64,000 nucleotides of DNA from Thiohalobacter thiocyanaticus (GCF_003932505.1 NZ_QZMU01000001.1:1302001-1366000), one strand, 5' to 3'. Positions 8,028 to 17,082 are shown, counted from the first letter of the stretch. Program-made: numbers and translations. The notes: generated by a model not told the origin, from the letters alone.

Positions 8028-8843
8028 TCAGTGGGAGTAACCCTTTATAATGTAACCTCCGGACTTGTCGTCCGCCTCCAGGTCCAGCAGCTTGCGCCTG
8101 GCGGCTTCCTCCAGCAGCTCACCGAAATTCCGGAAGCCATGGTAGGCCTCGTTGAAGCCGGGTTTGCGCCGCTTGAGGGTCTGCTTGACCATCGAGCCCC
8201 AGACCTTCTCCTCCTCCCCACGTTCCTTGAACAGGGCTGCCACGGTCGCCAGGACCAGGTCCAGGGCCTCCTGGCGCCTGTCCTCATCACTGCCGGCTGC
8301 CGCCCCGGTCTTGCTGCCGGTCTTCTTCGCCGCGGTCTTGCGCCGCGCCCGGCGCGGCGCCTCGGCCTCCCGCACCAGGTCATCATAGAAGATGAACTCG
8401 TCGCAGTTGGCGATCAGCAGGTCGGAGGTGGCGTTCTTGACGCCGACACCGATCACCATCTTGTCGTTCTCGCGTAATTTGCTCACCAGTGGTGAAAAAT
8501 CCGAGTCGCCGCTGATAATCACGAAGGTGTCGACGTGCGACTTGGTGTAGCAGAGGTCGAGGGCGTCCACCACCATGCGGATATCCGCGGAGTTCTTGCC
8601 CGACTGGCGCACATGGGGAATCTCGATGAGTTCGAACGCCGCCTCGTGCATGGTAGCCTTGAACTCCTGGTAGCGCTGCCAGTCACAATAGGCCTTCTTG
8701 ACCACGATATTGCCCTTGAGCAGAAGATGCTCCAGCACCTTCTGTATATCGAAGGCGGCATACTTGGCATCGCGCACCCCCAGCGCAACATTCTCGAAGT
8801 CACAGTACAGCGCCATGCTGCGGGTATCGGTTTTTCTTGTCAT
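8028..8843 (-). CDS. NYN-domain ribonuclease-like protein with C-terminal OST-HTH/LOTUS domain
   Basis: 271 residues. The N-terminal PIN-like NYN domain (about residues 10-155) carries the acidic residues expected of a metal-dependent nuclease: YCDFENVAL, NSADIRMVVDALD and ISGDSDFSPLV. A Lys/Ala-rich basic linker (about 160-185) leads to a C-terminal OST-HTH/LOTUS-like winged helix (about 190-268, ending GGYIIKGYSH), an RNA-binding module. The combination suggests a cytoplasmic RNase or RNA-binding factor of the LabA/limkain-b1 type; targets are unknown. A degenerate palindromic repeat lies in the divergent promoter region upstream. Confidence 0.88.
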   Translation of the reverse strand: MTRKTDTRSMALYCDFENVALGVRDAKYAAFDIQKVLEHLLLKGNIVVKKAYCDWQRYQEFKATMHEAAFELIEIPHVRQSGKNSADIRMVVDALDLCYTKSHVDTFVIISGDSDFSPLVSKLRENDKMVIGVGVKNATSDLLIANCDEFIFYDDLVREAEAPRRARRKTAAKKTGSKTGAAAGSDEDRRQEALDLVLATVAALFKERGEEEKVWGSMVKQTLKRRKPGFNEAYHGFRNFGELLEEAARRKLLDLEADDKSGGYIIKGYSH

Positions 8844-8913
8844 GCGGTCGCCTTGTTGACTGGATTACTGTTGCCTGATGCCGGCCGGGGCCGGCCCGAT
8901 TCCAGTCAAGGTA

Positions 8914-8958
8914 GTCGGTGACAACCGAAAGCGCAAATGATTCTCGTTTGTCGCCGGC
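8914..8958. repeat. Degenerate copy of the GTCGGTGACAAC palindromic repeat
   Basis: GTCGGTGACAACCGA (8914-8928) and TCGTTTGTCGCCGGC (8944-8958) form imperfect inverted arms around a 15-nt loop AAGCGCAAATGATTC. The loop closely resembles those of the copies at 28056-28106 and 35037-35087. It lies between the divergent NYN and beta-propeller genes. Confidence 0.6.
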
Positions 8959-8998
8959 CTCATGGCGACAGGCTCGAAATGGATCTATCCTCACTCTC

Positions 8999-10132
8999 AT
9001 GCGAACAGCGGATACAACCCGGATACGCCCTCCCCGGCTGCGCGACAGCGCGGCGCTGCTGCTGGGGGGCTGCCTCGTCCTTGCCACTGCATCCGGCGCG
9101 GGCCCGGCCGCCGCCGACAGGCACGGCGGCGAATTCGCGCAGGTCCCGCTGGATATCCAGGTCGAGGCCCGCCGGCCGCCGACCTGCCATGAAGGGCCCT
9201 GCAATGCCATGAAGCACGGCCGACTTACGGTGAACCCGCAGGACGGCCTGATCTACTGGCATGGCGGCGACTTCGGTTACGAGGGCCCGCCCGGCAGTGA
9301 TTATCCGCACTTCCGCCACTCCGCCCGCCAGGAGATCTTCAGCTACGACATCCGCGCCGATGAATGGCGGCTGCTCATGCCCTATTGCACGCCGAATAAT
9401 TTCACTTTCGGCCACCCGGACCAGCACGGCTGGGTATGGGATTCGCGGCGTGAGCAATTCTGGGCGCTGCCCGGACAGCAGCGTTATTTCGGGACCGACT
9501 GCGACGGCCTGGACAAGCAGGTCATGGGCTTCGACCCGCAGACCGGGAACTGGCAACTGCGCGAAGGACAGAGCCCGCCGCCACGCAGCGTCGAATTCGC
9601 CGTCTATGATGCCGAAACCGACAAGGTCTACCTCCTGGGCCCGCGCGGCGGCAATGTCCTCATCTGGGACCCGCAGAATCATGAATGGGAGAACCTGCCC
9701 GGCACCCTGCGCAGCCGCCGCCATGCCGTCTATGCTGCACTTGCCGGGCGCAGCATCTACAGCGTCGATTTCAGGAACAACAGCCTGATCGCCTTCGATA
9801 TCGACCGGCAGCGCATCCGCGATATCGCCGCCCTGCCCTGGGATGCGCCGTCCTGCCCCCACCCCCAGGCGCGGGAATGGATCTACACGCTTCACCTCGA
9901 GCACCTCGACGCCCTGTTCGTCTACGACTGGGGCTGCAGCAAATCCGCCTGGCTCTACTGGCTGGAGCAGGAGGCCTGGCAGCCGATCGACATCGGCGCC
10001 GCCGACGGCAGACACCTGGTGTACCACCCCGGCACCGAACAGATCCTGATCATGGGCGACAGCGGCGACTACCAGCACGACTTCGACAACGACGACGCCA
10101 CGCCCTACCTCGTCCGCATCCAGCGTCGCTAG
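8999..10132 (+). CDS. Exported kelch/beta-propeller-like protein
   Basis: 377 residues from ATG 8999, which gives a normal signal peptide (hydrophobic core SAALLLGGCLVLATASGAGPAAA). An upstream ATG at 8918 would put the start inside the repeat element and is rejected. The mature protein has repeated beta-propeller-like units such as GLIYWHGGDFGY, EIFSYDIRADEW, QVMGFDPQTGNW, VLIWDPQNHEWENL and SIYSVDFRNNSLIAFD, resembling kelch motifs. Four or more Cys residues could form disulfides. No catalytic residues are recognised; a binding role in periplasm or outside the cell is likely. Confidence 0.75.
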   Translation: MRTADTTRIRPPRLRDSAALLLGGCLVLATASGAGPAAADRHGGEFAQVPLDIQVEARRPPTCHEGPCNAMKHGRLTVNPQDGLIYWHGGDFGYEGPPGSDYPHFRHSARQEIFSYDIRADEWRLLMPYCTPNNFTFGHPDQHGWVWDSRREQFWALPGQQRYFGTDCDGLDKQVMGFDPQTGNWQLREGQSPPPRSVEFAVYDAETDKVYLLGPRGGNVLIWDPQNHEWENLPGTLRSRRHAVYAALAGRSIYSVDFRNNSLIAFDIDRQRIRDIAALPWDAPSCPHPQAREWIYTLHLEHLDALFVYDWGCSKSAWLYWLEQEAWQPIDIGAADGRHLVYHPGTEQILIMGDSGDYQHDFDNDDATPYLVRIQRR

Positions 10133-10281
10133 AAAGGCGGGAACTACACAGCACCCCTCCCTGGAGATTCTGCAGCAGCACGACACTCGTCGTTCCTATG
10201 GCAGTGGCCCGTCCCGCACGCCAGCAGATAATGACTCCGGTCAGCCAGCCCATTGACCCGCTGACCGGTGCGGTACCCGTA

Positions 10282-10791
10282 CTACGGAAACGGCGGGATC
10301 GTGGGTTCGGTGCCGCCGATCTCGGCCTCGGGATGATGCTGCCTGATCTTCTCCTGGATCTCCCCGACCCGATCCTTCGGCACATCCACCATCAGCAGAA
10401 GCTTGCCCGACCCGATCGCCTCCTCGAACTGTTTGAGACGCGAATTGGGGACATCCACACCAATCATGCTGGACATGACCGCGCCAACACCGGCACCGGT
10501 CAGCCCGGTCGCCAGAATGGCACCGCCGCCGAGCACCAGCCCCGCAGGGGGGAAGGTCACGGCGACGACACCGGCAACCACGCCGGCCATGCCTCCGATG
10601 GCAATACCCCGTTCCAGCGCGGGCACCAGATCGCTCTTCTGCGACAGCCCGGCCTCGGGCAGATCCGCCATCGGCGTACCCTCCCTGGCCAGGACATGGA
10701 TATAGCGCACCTCGATGCGCGCCAGCAGGAGTTCGTCCACGATGGTCTTTGCCGTTTTGACATCAGGGGCCAGAAAATAGAGTCGTCGCAT
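10282..10791 (-). CDS. DUF1269-like glycine-zipper membrane protein
   Basis: 169 residues. The start resembles a small alpha/beta fold (MRRLYFLAPDVKTAKTIVDELL). Then comes a Gly/Ala-rich hydrophobic pair of segments (about residues 63-115, with GGMAGVVAGVVAV and GGGAILATGLTGAGVGAVMSS), and a second alpha/beta piece KLLLMVDVPKDRVGEIQEKI. This layout matches DUF1269-type proteins, whose function is not established. RBS GGAGG is at 10803-10799. It is monocistronic as far as can be seen. Confidence 0.75.
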   Translation of the reverse strand: MRRLYFLAPDVKTAKTIVDELLLARIEVRYIHVLAREGTPMADLPEAGLSQKSDLVPALERGIAIGGMAGVVAGVVAVTFPPAGLVLGGGAILATGLTGAGVGAVMSSMIGVDVPNSRLKQFEEAIGSGKLLLMVDVPKDRVGEIQEKIRQHHPEAEIGGTEPTIPPFP

Positions 10792-10868
10792 GCAGTCCTC
10801 CGGGGCTTGGGGTGTTGTTCAACAAGAGGGAAAAACAGATAGAAGCGTGAATATGCCGCCCGTTATCT

Positions 10869-11381
10869 TCACGGGCCGTCGAGGTATGCTGCGATATAGG
10901 CGGCGTCAAGGGCGAGTTTGTTCTCCTCCTCATCTTCCGTGACCAAAGTGACCTGAAGTCCTGCATCGGCGTGCGCATGCAGCAACTGTTCACTCAATGG
11001 AACCGTAAGCACCAGCCGGGTATCACAGGGCGGACCTATCCGACTCTCCGGGCAGCCGCTCGTTTCCTGGATCCGCATACCGACGTCAACAACACCGGCC
11101 CTGTTGAATCTGGCATGGCGGTATTGCCGCCGCAGCCCGGAATGCGTGATCTTCACATAGAGTTCATGCCGCCGATCACCGCTGGCAGGTTCGACTGAAC
11201 GCAGCCGATAGGCGATGAAATCGTAACCATTGCGCATGTCCTGGTACTGCCGCGCCCGCAGCATGGGCGCAGCGTAAACAAGGGTCGATCCCTGCGGAAG
11301 TTCGTTTGTGTATCGCACGGCCGGATTTCCGGCGCAGCCTTGCAAACACAGGCAGAGAAGAAAGGCTATCGTGCGTTTCAT
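10869..11381 (-). CDS. Predicted lipoprotein, unknown function
   Basis: 170 residues from the ATG at 11381, chosen because GAGG precedes it with a 7-nt spacer and it yields an immediate lipoprotein signal: MKRTIAFLLCLCLQGC with the lipidated Cys at 16. The mature part is hydrophilic with two Cys that may pair (SGCPESRIGPPCD). The C-terminal half looks like beta strands (RLVLTVPLSEQLL, GLQVTLVTEDE). No known family is recognised. Confidence 0.7.
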   Translation of the reverse strand: MKRTIAFLLCLCLQGCAGNPAVRYTNELPQGSTLVYAAPMLRARQYQDMRNGYDFIAYRLRSVEPASGDRRHELYVKITHSGLRRQYRHARFNRAGVVDVGMRIQETSGCPESRIGPPCDTRLVLTVPLSEQLLHAHADAGLQVTLVTEDEEENKLALDAAYIAAYLDGP

Positions 11382-11674
11382 AGGCAAACCTCGTTTGCCG
11401 CTTGCTGCATCGGCTGCATCAGGCGCAGCCGATCCCGCCGGTGCTCCTGACCTGTCTGCCACGGTCAAAGTGTAGTCCACACAACACAGTCCGAACGGAA
11501 CCGGCCAGAACGGGAATCACACCTCATTATGGGGCCGAGGTTTGGTAATAAGTCTTGTTTATGCATCTTGCGTCCGCAGGCAACTTCCTCCTCACACAGG
11601 TGTCGGAGATGTCGAGTCCTACCGGCGGATTTCAGCAATTGCTGGCGGAAAGGCATGAAACAGTGGAGGCGCTG

Positions 11675-12184
11675 GTGTACCGCACAGGCCACAAGGCGTT
11701 GAATACATGGGCGGTTGTTCTCTTCGGGCTGCCCGTGGCGCTGGCGGCCGCACCCATCTACAAATGGGAGGGGACCGACGGCAGTACCTATTACAGCGAA
11801 ACCCCGCCTGCGCCACATGCGGATGTCGATTACGAGGTGATTGAACTCTCGCCCGAGGCGCCTTCACAACCCCCTGCTGCAGGCGGTTACCGGGCGGTGC
11901 TTGACGTTGCAGACAGCCTGCAGGCCGCCCGTCTGGAGCGGGAACGTCTGCGGCTGGAACGCGAGAGGACCGCACTGGAGGCGCACAAGATCCGGCAGGA
12001 AGCGGCGCAAGACACCGACACACAACGCTACGCCGCACCCCGGTTTGTCTTGCCGCACCAATTCCGTCCGCATCCCGGTCCGGGCATGCGCGCGCCCCCT
12101 CACCCCGAGCAACCCCGGGTCCACCGCCCGCCTGACGCAGCGCCCGAGCCGCCGCCCAGGGGTCGGGCCATTGTCGGCCGTTGA
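11675..12184 (+). CDS. DUF4124-like exported protein
   Basis: 169 residues from GTG 11675, preceded by GGAGG with a 5-nt spacer; the frame stays open to an ATG at 11555, but that start would bury the signal peptide. After a hydrophobic segment ending ALAAA comes APIYKWEGTDGSTYYSETPP, the typical start of a DUF4124 domain. A charged coiled-coil-like stretch follows (AARLERERLRLERERTALEA), then a Pro/His/Arg-rich disordered tail. A periplasmic or membrane-anchored location is likely; function unknown. Confidence 0.65.
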   Translation: MYRTGHKALNTWAVVLFGLPVALAAAPIYKWEGTDGSTYYSETPPAPHADVDYEVIELSPEAPSQPPAAGGYRAVLDVADSLQAARLERERLRLERERTALEAHKIRQEAAQDTDTQRYAAPRFVLPHQFRPHPGPGMRAPPHPEQPRVHRPPDAAPEPPPRGRAIVGR

Positions 12185-12227
12185 GGCGGGGCGGCGGACA
12201 GTGCCGTCCCGGACACCGGCCCGGGTC

Positions 12228-12875
12228 TCAGGCGGCGAGGCGCTCCAGCAGCGCGTCCCGGCGCTGATGCAGGATGCTCACCAAAGCCTCCGGATCACAG
12301 CCGACATCGGCAAACCAGTCTCGCACCGGCAGTCCCAGCTCACCGAAATGCCCGGCCAACGCCTCGATGCGACCGGGAATCGCCTGCAGCCGGGCCTCGC
12401 GCTCGGCGGGCGGCAGCGCCGCCAGGGCCTGGCGCAGCTGCGAGAGTCCGAATTCCACGTGATCGAGTTCGTCCTGAAGCGGAACGCGCAGTGATTCACG
12501 GGTACCGGGGTCGGTCAGCGGCACCACCTCCTCGACCGCCTGTGACCCCAGGGCCTCGATCACCAGGTACAGATCCGTCAGATAATCGACCCAGTCCAGC
12601 TCGGCAAAGGCCTGTTTGAGCCGGTCCAGGGCCTGCGCGCTGATCAGCGGGGTTGTCTCGACACCGAACTCCCGCATCCAGCGTTTCTGGATACTGACAT
12701 GACGGCGTTCGTCGCCGACCTGCTTGGCGAGCCCGAGCCGGGCTTCGTCACCGGGCGCGGAGGCGATACGCGCCGCGCAGGCCTCCATAATGAATTGATC
12801 CACCTGGGTATAGAGTACCAGCAGGTTGCCCATTGCCCGATGATAGCGGGCATTTTCCACAGGTTGAAGCTGCAT
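12228..12875 (-). CDS. Ferritin-like di-iron four-helix protein
   Basis: 215 residues from ATG 12875, placed 5 nt after GGAGGT. Two E...ExxH pairs expected of a di-iron carboxylate bundle are visible: FIMEACAAR with GDERRHVSIQ, and VIEALGSQA with DELDHVEFG. No signal peptide. Proteins of this type include rubrerythrin-like and oxygenase-like enzymes; the substrate is unknown. The 3' end is 44 bp from the convergent DUF4124-like gene. Confidence 0.75.
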   Translation of the reverse strand: MQLQPVENARYHRAMGNLLVLYTQVDQFIMEACAARIASAPGDEARLGLAKQVGDERRHVSIQKRWMREFGVETTPLISAQALDRLKQAFAELDWVDYLTDLYLVIEALGSQAVEEVVPLTDPGTRESLRVPLQDELDHVEFGLSQLRQALAALPPAEREARLQAIPGRIEALAGHFGELGLPVRDWFADVGCDPEALVSILHQRRDALLERLAA

Positions 12876-13007
12876 CATCCACCTCCCTCGCCAGCAGCGT
12901 ATGCGGTTTCCCCTGCCGCCCGGCACGCTTGCGGCAGATATCCGTGCGAGCGGAATATCTGAACTATAGTTGCGGCTGCCCACCTGTCCACAACGCCGGG
13001 AGCCTCA

Positions 13008-13667
13008 ATGACACTGGCAACCAATGCCCTTGCCGTCTGGCTGCTGTTCGCCGCAACCGCCGTACCTGGCGCAACGGAGACACTCTACGCCTGTGACGCA
13101 CAGCCACCGCCCGGCCCCTCCTGGGCCCAGGTACATCAGGGTTCGGATATGCGCCTGTACCAGCGCGACACCGCCGGGGGAGTGCCGGAGGCCGCCGTGC
13201 GCGTGCGCTGGCAGGCGGAGCCGCGCGCACTGTATCAGCTCATCTGGGAATATGAACACTTTGCCGGCGTGATCCCCGACGTCGGGGTCAGCGATGTCCT
13301 GGAACGAAACGGACGACATGTCTGGGTCTACCAGCGACTGGATTATCCGGCGCCGGTTCAGGACCGGCATTATGTACTGGAAAGCACCGACCGCCTCAGC
13401 GAACCGGAGGACGGACACTACCGGGTTGAATGGCGGCTGAGTCAGCGATACGAACTGCCCGGGGACGCTGACGCCATGCCGCCGGCGGCCTTCAGCGGCT
13501 GCTGGGACATTCGTCCCGCACCCGGGGGACTGGACGCCGTCTATCGCATCACCCTGGATCCCGGAGAACTGGTGCCGCACTGGCTCACCCGACACGCCAT
13601 GCGCGGTTACCTGATCGAACTGATGACGGCCCTGCACCGGCAACTCGAATCCGGGAAGGCTCGCTGA
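13008..13667 (+). CDS. START/SRPBCC-like exported lipid-binding domain protein
   Basis: 219 residues with a signal peptide (AVWLLFAATAVPGA). The mature part resembles START-domain proteins: SDMRLYQRDTAGG, VPEAAVRVRWQAEPRALYQLI, then YEHFAGVIPDVGVSDVL, HVWVYQRLDYPAPVQDRHYV, and a C-terminal amphipathic helix ending in LIELMTALHRQLES. These helix-grip proteins bind hydrophobic ligands in an internal cavity. It is followed by the damaged heme-monooxygenase copy on the opposite strand. Confidence 0.8.
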   Translation: MTLATNALAVWLLFAATAVPGATETLYACDAQPPPGPSWAQVHQGSDMRLYQRDTAGGVPEAAVRVRWQAEPRALYQLIWEYEHFAGVIPDVGVSDVLERNGRHVWVYQRLDYPAPVQDRHYVLESTDRLSEPEDGHYRVEWRLSQRYELPGDADAMPPAAFSGCWDIRPAPGGLDAVYRITLDPGELVPHWLTRHAMRGYLIELMTALHRQLESGKAR

Positions 13668-13722
13668 TCCCGCAACGCATTCCGCCCCGGCGGATACCGG
13701 ACGCGCAACCGGTGGGCGAGGG

Positions 13723-14040
13723 TTACCGGTCGGTCGCCGCCTCGCTCTCCAGGACGACCTCGTGCATCTCCATCCCGCCCTCGCCGTCGAAGGCCTCCTT
13801 CGGCATGGGATTGCTGTGCGCCAGCCTGAAATCCTCGCTGCCCACCCAGGCCTCGAACGCGGCCCTGTCCTGCCAGGTGGTCAGCACCACATAGGGCGCG
13901 CCCTCGCTCTGCGGCCTGAGGATCTGCATGCGCACGAAGCCGGGCTGCTTGTCGATCTGGCCGGCACGGTTGCGGAAGCGTTCCTCGAAGGTCTCCTCCC
14001 AGCCGGCGGCGACCGGGACACGGTTGGCGACAATGAACGT
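13723..14040 (-). pseudogene. IsdG-like heme monooxygenase, copy 1, start codon lost
   Basis: This reads collinearly with the intact copy at 16709-17023: IVANRVPVAAGWEETFEERF and later SEDFRLAHSNPMPKEAFDG. Where copy 2 has ATG, copy 1 has ACG (14040-14038). In-frame stops (TGA and TAA) lie a short way upstream and no ATG, GTG or TTG lies between them and the ACG. The first usual starts in frame are GTG and ATG at codons 36 and 38, which would remove the catalytic Asn. Unless ACG or the following ATT is used, the product is inactive. The remainder of the reading frame is undamaged, so the loss looks recent or is masked by gene conversion. Confidence 0.75.
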
Positions 14041-14156
14041 GGCACGGCTCCATTCGCAGTGGTTTTCAGTCGGAGTCGCTCATTATATCAGGGGCCAGGA
14101 CACCGTCGCCCGGAGGCGGGACGAAGATAGCTTAATCCACCAGGCATCCGCCTCCG

Positions 14157-16595
14157 TCATTCTTCCTTCTGGCTGCGCAGATAGCGGGTCTCGAATTCGG
14201 CCGCACTGACCGGCCGGCTGTAATAGTAGCCCTGCGCGATATCACAACCGGCCTCACGCAGAAAACGCTCCTGATAGGCCGTTTCCACGCCCTCGGCCAC
14301 CACTTCCAGTTCGAGCCCGCGCGCCAGCCCGATGATCGAGCGGGTGATGGCAATATCGTTCTCGTCGTCAGGGATGTCCTTGACAAAGGAACGGTCGATC
14401 TTGAGTTGATTGATGGGCAGAGTCTTCAGACGGGACAGCGACGAGTAGCCGGTACCGAAATCGTCGATCGACAACAGCAGTCCCAGCGAGGCCGCCTCCT
14501 GCCCGAGCCAGGCATTGACAGCCTGGCTTTCCATGAGCCCGCTTTCCGTGAGCTCCAGCTGAATCCGCCCCGGGCTCACGCCGTACTGCTCGAGCAGTGA
14601 GCGGATACGCTGCGACAGGCCGGCGGCGGACAACTGCCTGGGCGACAGATTGATCGACGCCTTCAGGGACGGCACCCGCGCCTGCCATCCCGCCATCTGC
14701 GCGATAGCCGCGCACAGAACCCAGTCGCCGATGAAAAGAATCAGGTCGCTCTCCTCGGCCAGCGGGATGAATTCATCCGGCGGAACCAGGCCGTGTTCGG
14801 GATGCTGCCAGCGGAGGAGGCACTCCGCGCCGATCAGCTCTCCCGAGGCCAGGCTGAACTGAGGCTGCCAGACCAGATACAGCTCGCGGCGCTCGATGGC
14901 ATGACGCAGATCGCCTTCCAGGCGGAAACGCTGCGAGACCTGCAACGTGAGTTCATGAGTATAGTACTCGTAGCGGTTGCGCCCCTGATCCTTGGCCCGA
15001 TACATGGCGGAATCGGCGTGTTTTATCAGGGTGTCGCCATCGCCGCCGTCGTCGGGAAACAGGCTTATCCCGATACTGGTGCAGGCACTGAGCTCATGGC
15101 CGTCGACATCGAACGGCCGGGACAGGGCGGCGATGATCTTCTGCGCCACCTGCGCGACCTGGTCCCGATGCTCGACACTCGGCAGCAGGCAGACGAATTC
15201 GTCGCCGCCGAGACGGGCGACGATATCCTCCTGGCGCATCAAGCCGTCCAGCCGCGCCGCGACCTGCTTGAGCAGACTGTCGCCATAGGGGTGGCCGAGC
15301 GAGTCGTTCACGTTCTTGAACCGGTCCAGATCCAGGAACAGTACGGCCAGCAGGTGGTTATGGTGCCGGGCGATTTCGACATGCTGCGCCAGGTGCTGCA
15401 TGAAATAGTTGCGGTTCGGCAGCCCGGTCAGCTCGTCATAATGCGCCAGCTCGAGCAGGCGCTGCTCGGCCCGTTTGTGCTCGGTGATGTCGGTGGAGAT
15501 GCCCGCCACGGCGTAGGTTCGCTCGTACTTGTCCCGCAGCGGGAATTTGAGCGACAGATAGGTATGCATACCGTCGTCATGCGGCGCCTGTTCCTCGAAC
15601 TGGAGCAGGTGGCCGCTCTCCAGCACTTCGCGGTCATTGCACTCGAACACCTCGGCCATCTCCCGGGGGAACAGTTCGCTGTCCCTCTTCCCGAGTATCC
15701 GCTGCGGCGTGATACCGAACAGATCCAGGTAACGCCGGTTGACATGCATGTGGCGCCCCTCCGTATCCTTGACATACATGACCGAGGATGTGTTGTTGAA
15801 AATGCCGTCCAGCATCCGCTGCTGCTTCTCGTGCTCGACCAGCGCACCCATAATCCGCTGAACCATGACCACCAGCGCAATGCAATAAGCCGCCAGGCGC
15901 ATGACATGCCACCACCACCAGGCGGCATCCCATATGGTCGACAGCTCGAAGATCAGACCCGCCGTTCCGAACAGGGCGCAGTGCAGCGCGAAAAGCCGGT
16001 GATTCTTCTCGTCCTGACGGTCATAGAGCCGGTTGAGATGATAGGCGGCAAACAGAAAGAACACGCCTCCCGCCAGATTGAGCAGCCGCGCCGACAGCGT
16101 GAACTCCCCATCCACCAGCATCGCCGGGACCCACTGCCCCGGCCAGATCGACAACGATGCCGCCGCAACGACAACCAGCGCAATGACGCCAAGCGGAATC
16201 AGATTCTCCGAGGCGGGCCGGCGGCCGAACGGCATGCTCACAGTCGCGAACATCAGCCCGCCGACGAAGGTCGCCAGACTGTGCAGCCAGACAAAGGCCT
16301 CGCCCGGCCCCACGGCGGCATGGAACATGTCCAGCAGCCCCATGCTGGTCAGGCCCAGGGGCACCGCCAGCGGCATCTCCGCGATGCGCTGATCGCGATG
16401 GAATATCAATATCAGACTGGTCACGAACAGGGCGACAAGCGCGCCGAAGGTTTCCACCACGGCATGCAGCGGAAGGTGCACGAAAAAGCGGTTTTCAGGG
16501 AGAAACAGCGAAACGGCGAGCACCAGCCCGGGGTAGATCACCAACTGGAGATAGGACGCCAACCTAACGGGCGCAGCTAGCAGTCTCGAGATCAT
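14157..16595 (-). CDS. Membrane-bound MASE-PAS-GGDEF-EAL cyclic-di-GMP enzyme
   Basis: 812 residues. An N-terminal multi-helix sensor of about 250 residues looks like a MASE3-type domain. A PAS domain follows (about 262-375, SSVMYVKDTEGRHMHVNRRY). The GGDEF domain has an intact active motif RLGGDEFV, preceded by an RxxD (RQED) inhibitory site at the standard five-residue distance. The EAL domain reads AECLLRWQHP (EAL changed to ECL, Glu kept) and retains LELTESG, DDFGTGYSSL, LKIDRSFV and VAEGVET. Both diguanylate cyclase and phosphodiesterase activity are possible. Upstream is a candidate Fur box. The gene is flanked by the two heme-monooxygenase copies. Confidence 0.93.
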   Translation of the reverse strand: MISRLLAAPVRLASYLQLVIYPGLVLAVSLFLPENRFFVHLPLHAVVETFGALVALFVTSLILIFHRDQRIAEMPLAVPLGLTSMGLLDMFHAAVGPGEAFVWLHSLATFVGGLMFATVSMPFGRRPASENLIPLGVIALVVVAAASLSIWPGQWVPAMLVDGEFTLSARLLNLAGGVFFLFAAYHLNRLYDRQDEKNHRLFALHCALFGTAGLIFELSTIWDAAWWWWHVMRLAAYCIALVVMVQRIMGALVEHEKQQRMLDGIFNNTSSVMYVKDTEGRHMHVNRRYLDLFGITPQRILGKRDSELFPREMAEVFECNDREVLESGHLLQFEEQAPHDDGMHTYLSLKFPLRDKYERTYAVAGISTDITEHKRAEQRLLELAHYDELTGLPNRNYFMQHLAQHVEIARHHNHLLAVLFLDLDRFKNVNDSLGHPYGDSLLKQVAARLDGLMRQEDIVARLGGDEFVCLLPSVEHRDQVAQVAQKIIAALSRPFDVDGHELSACTSIGISLFPDDGGDGDTLIKHADSAMYRAKDQGRNRYEYYTHELTLQVSQRFRLEGDLRHAIERRELYLVWQPQFSLASGELIGAECLLRWQHPEHGLVPPDEFIPLAEESDLILFIGDWVLCAAIAQMAGWQARVPSLKASINLSPRQLSAAGLSQRIRSLLEQYGVSPGRIQLELTESGLMESQAVNAWLGQEAASLGLLLSIDDFGTGYSSLSRLKTLPINQLKIDRSFVKDIPDDENDIAITRSIIGLARGLELEVVAEGVETAYQERFLREAGCDIAQGYYYSRPVSAAEFETRYLRSQKEE

Positions 16596-16652
16596 GCATC
16601 ACATCTTTTCCAGTTCAGAATAGGCCGAGGCCGGCCGGCGAATATCAAAGAC

Positions 16653-16671
16653 GAAAATGATTCGCATTTTT
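16653..16671 (-). promoter_or_regulatory. Candidate Fur box upstream of the GGDEF-EAL gene
   Basis: GAAAATGATTCGCATTTTT matches the 19-bp Fur consensus GATAATGATAATCATTATC at about 13 positions. It lies about 60 bp upstream of the GGDEF-EAL start and just past the stop of the intact heme monooxygenase gene. Iron control would suit the context but rests on motif similarity alone. Confidence 0.35.
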
Positions 16672-16708
16672 TCGATAAAGTCTTTTCTTTTATTCGTTCT
16701 CTTTAATA

Positions 16709-17023
16709 TCAGTCTGCTGATTGTTCACTCGCCAGGATGACTTCATGCATCTCCATCCCGCCCTCGCCGTCGAAGGCCTCCTTCGGCATGGGATTGCTGT
16801 GCGCCAGCTTGAAATCCTCACTGCCCACCCATGCGTCGAACGCGGCCCTGTCCCGCCAGGTGGTCAACACCACATAGGGCGCGCCATCGGTCTGCGGCCT
16901 GAGTACCTGCATGCGCACGAAGCCGGGCTGTTTGTCGATCTGGCCGGCCCGGTTGCGGAAGCGTTCCTCGAAGGTTTCCTCCCAGCCGGCCGCGACAGGC
17001 ACGCGATTGGCGACAATCAACAT
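16709..17023 (-). CDS. IsdG-like heme-degrading monooxygenase (ABM fold), copy 2
   Basis: 104 residues, a typical ABM-domain length. The catalytic triad known from IsdG/IsdI is present at nearly the same positions: Asn6 in IVANRV, Trp65 in FDAWVGS and His75 in KLAHSNP. Such enzymes dimerise and oxidatively open heme to release iron; some relatives act on other substrates, so the heme role is inferred from the triad. The start is ATG at 17023. A damaged near-identical copy lies at 13723-14040, on the other side of the GGDEF-EAL gene. Confidence 0.85.
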   Translation of the reverse strand: MLIVANRVPVAAGWEETFEERFRNRAGQIDKQPGFVRMQVLRPQTDGAPYVVLTTWRDRAAFDAWVGSEDFKLAHSNPMPKEAFDGEGGMEMHEVILASEQSAD

Positions 17024-17082
17024 GACGAAACTCCACTCAATAAAGGCTTTATCCGGACGCCCAGTATATCAGCGCTGACCGC

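Noticed and set aside
8918..8998. Upstream ATG for the beta-propeller protein
   Set aside because: It lies within a repeat element and pushes the signal peptide 27 residues inward.
14793..16580. Long open frame antisense to the GGDEF-EAL gene
   Set aside because: It mirrors codon positions of the real gene on the other strand, has no RBS or recognisable domain; high GC explains its length.
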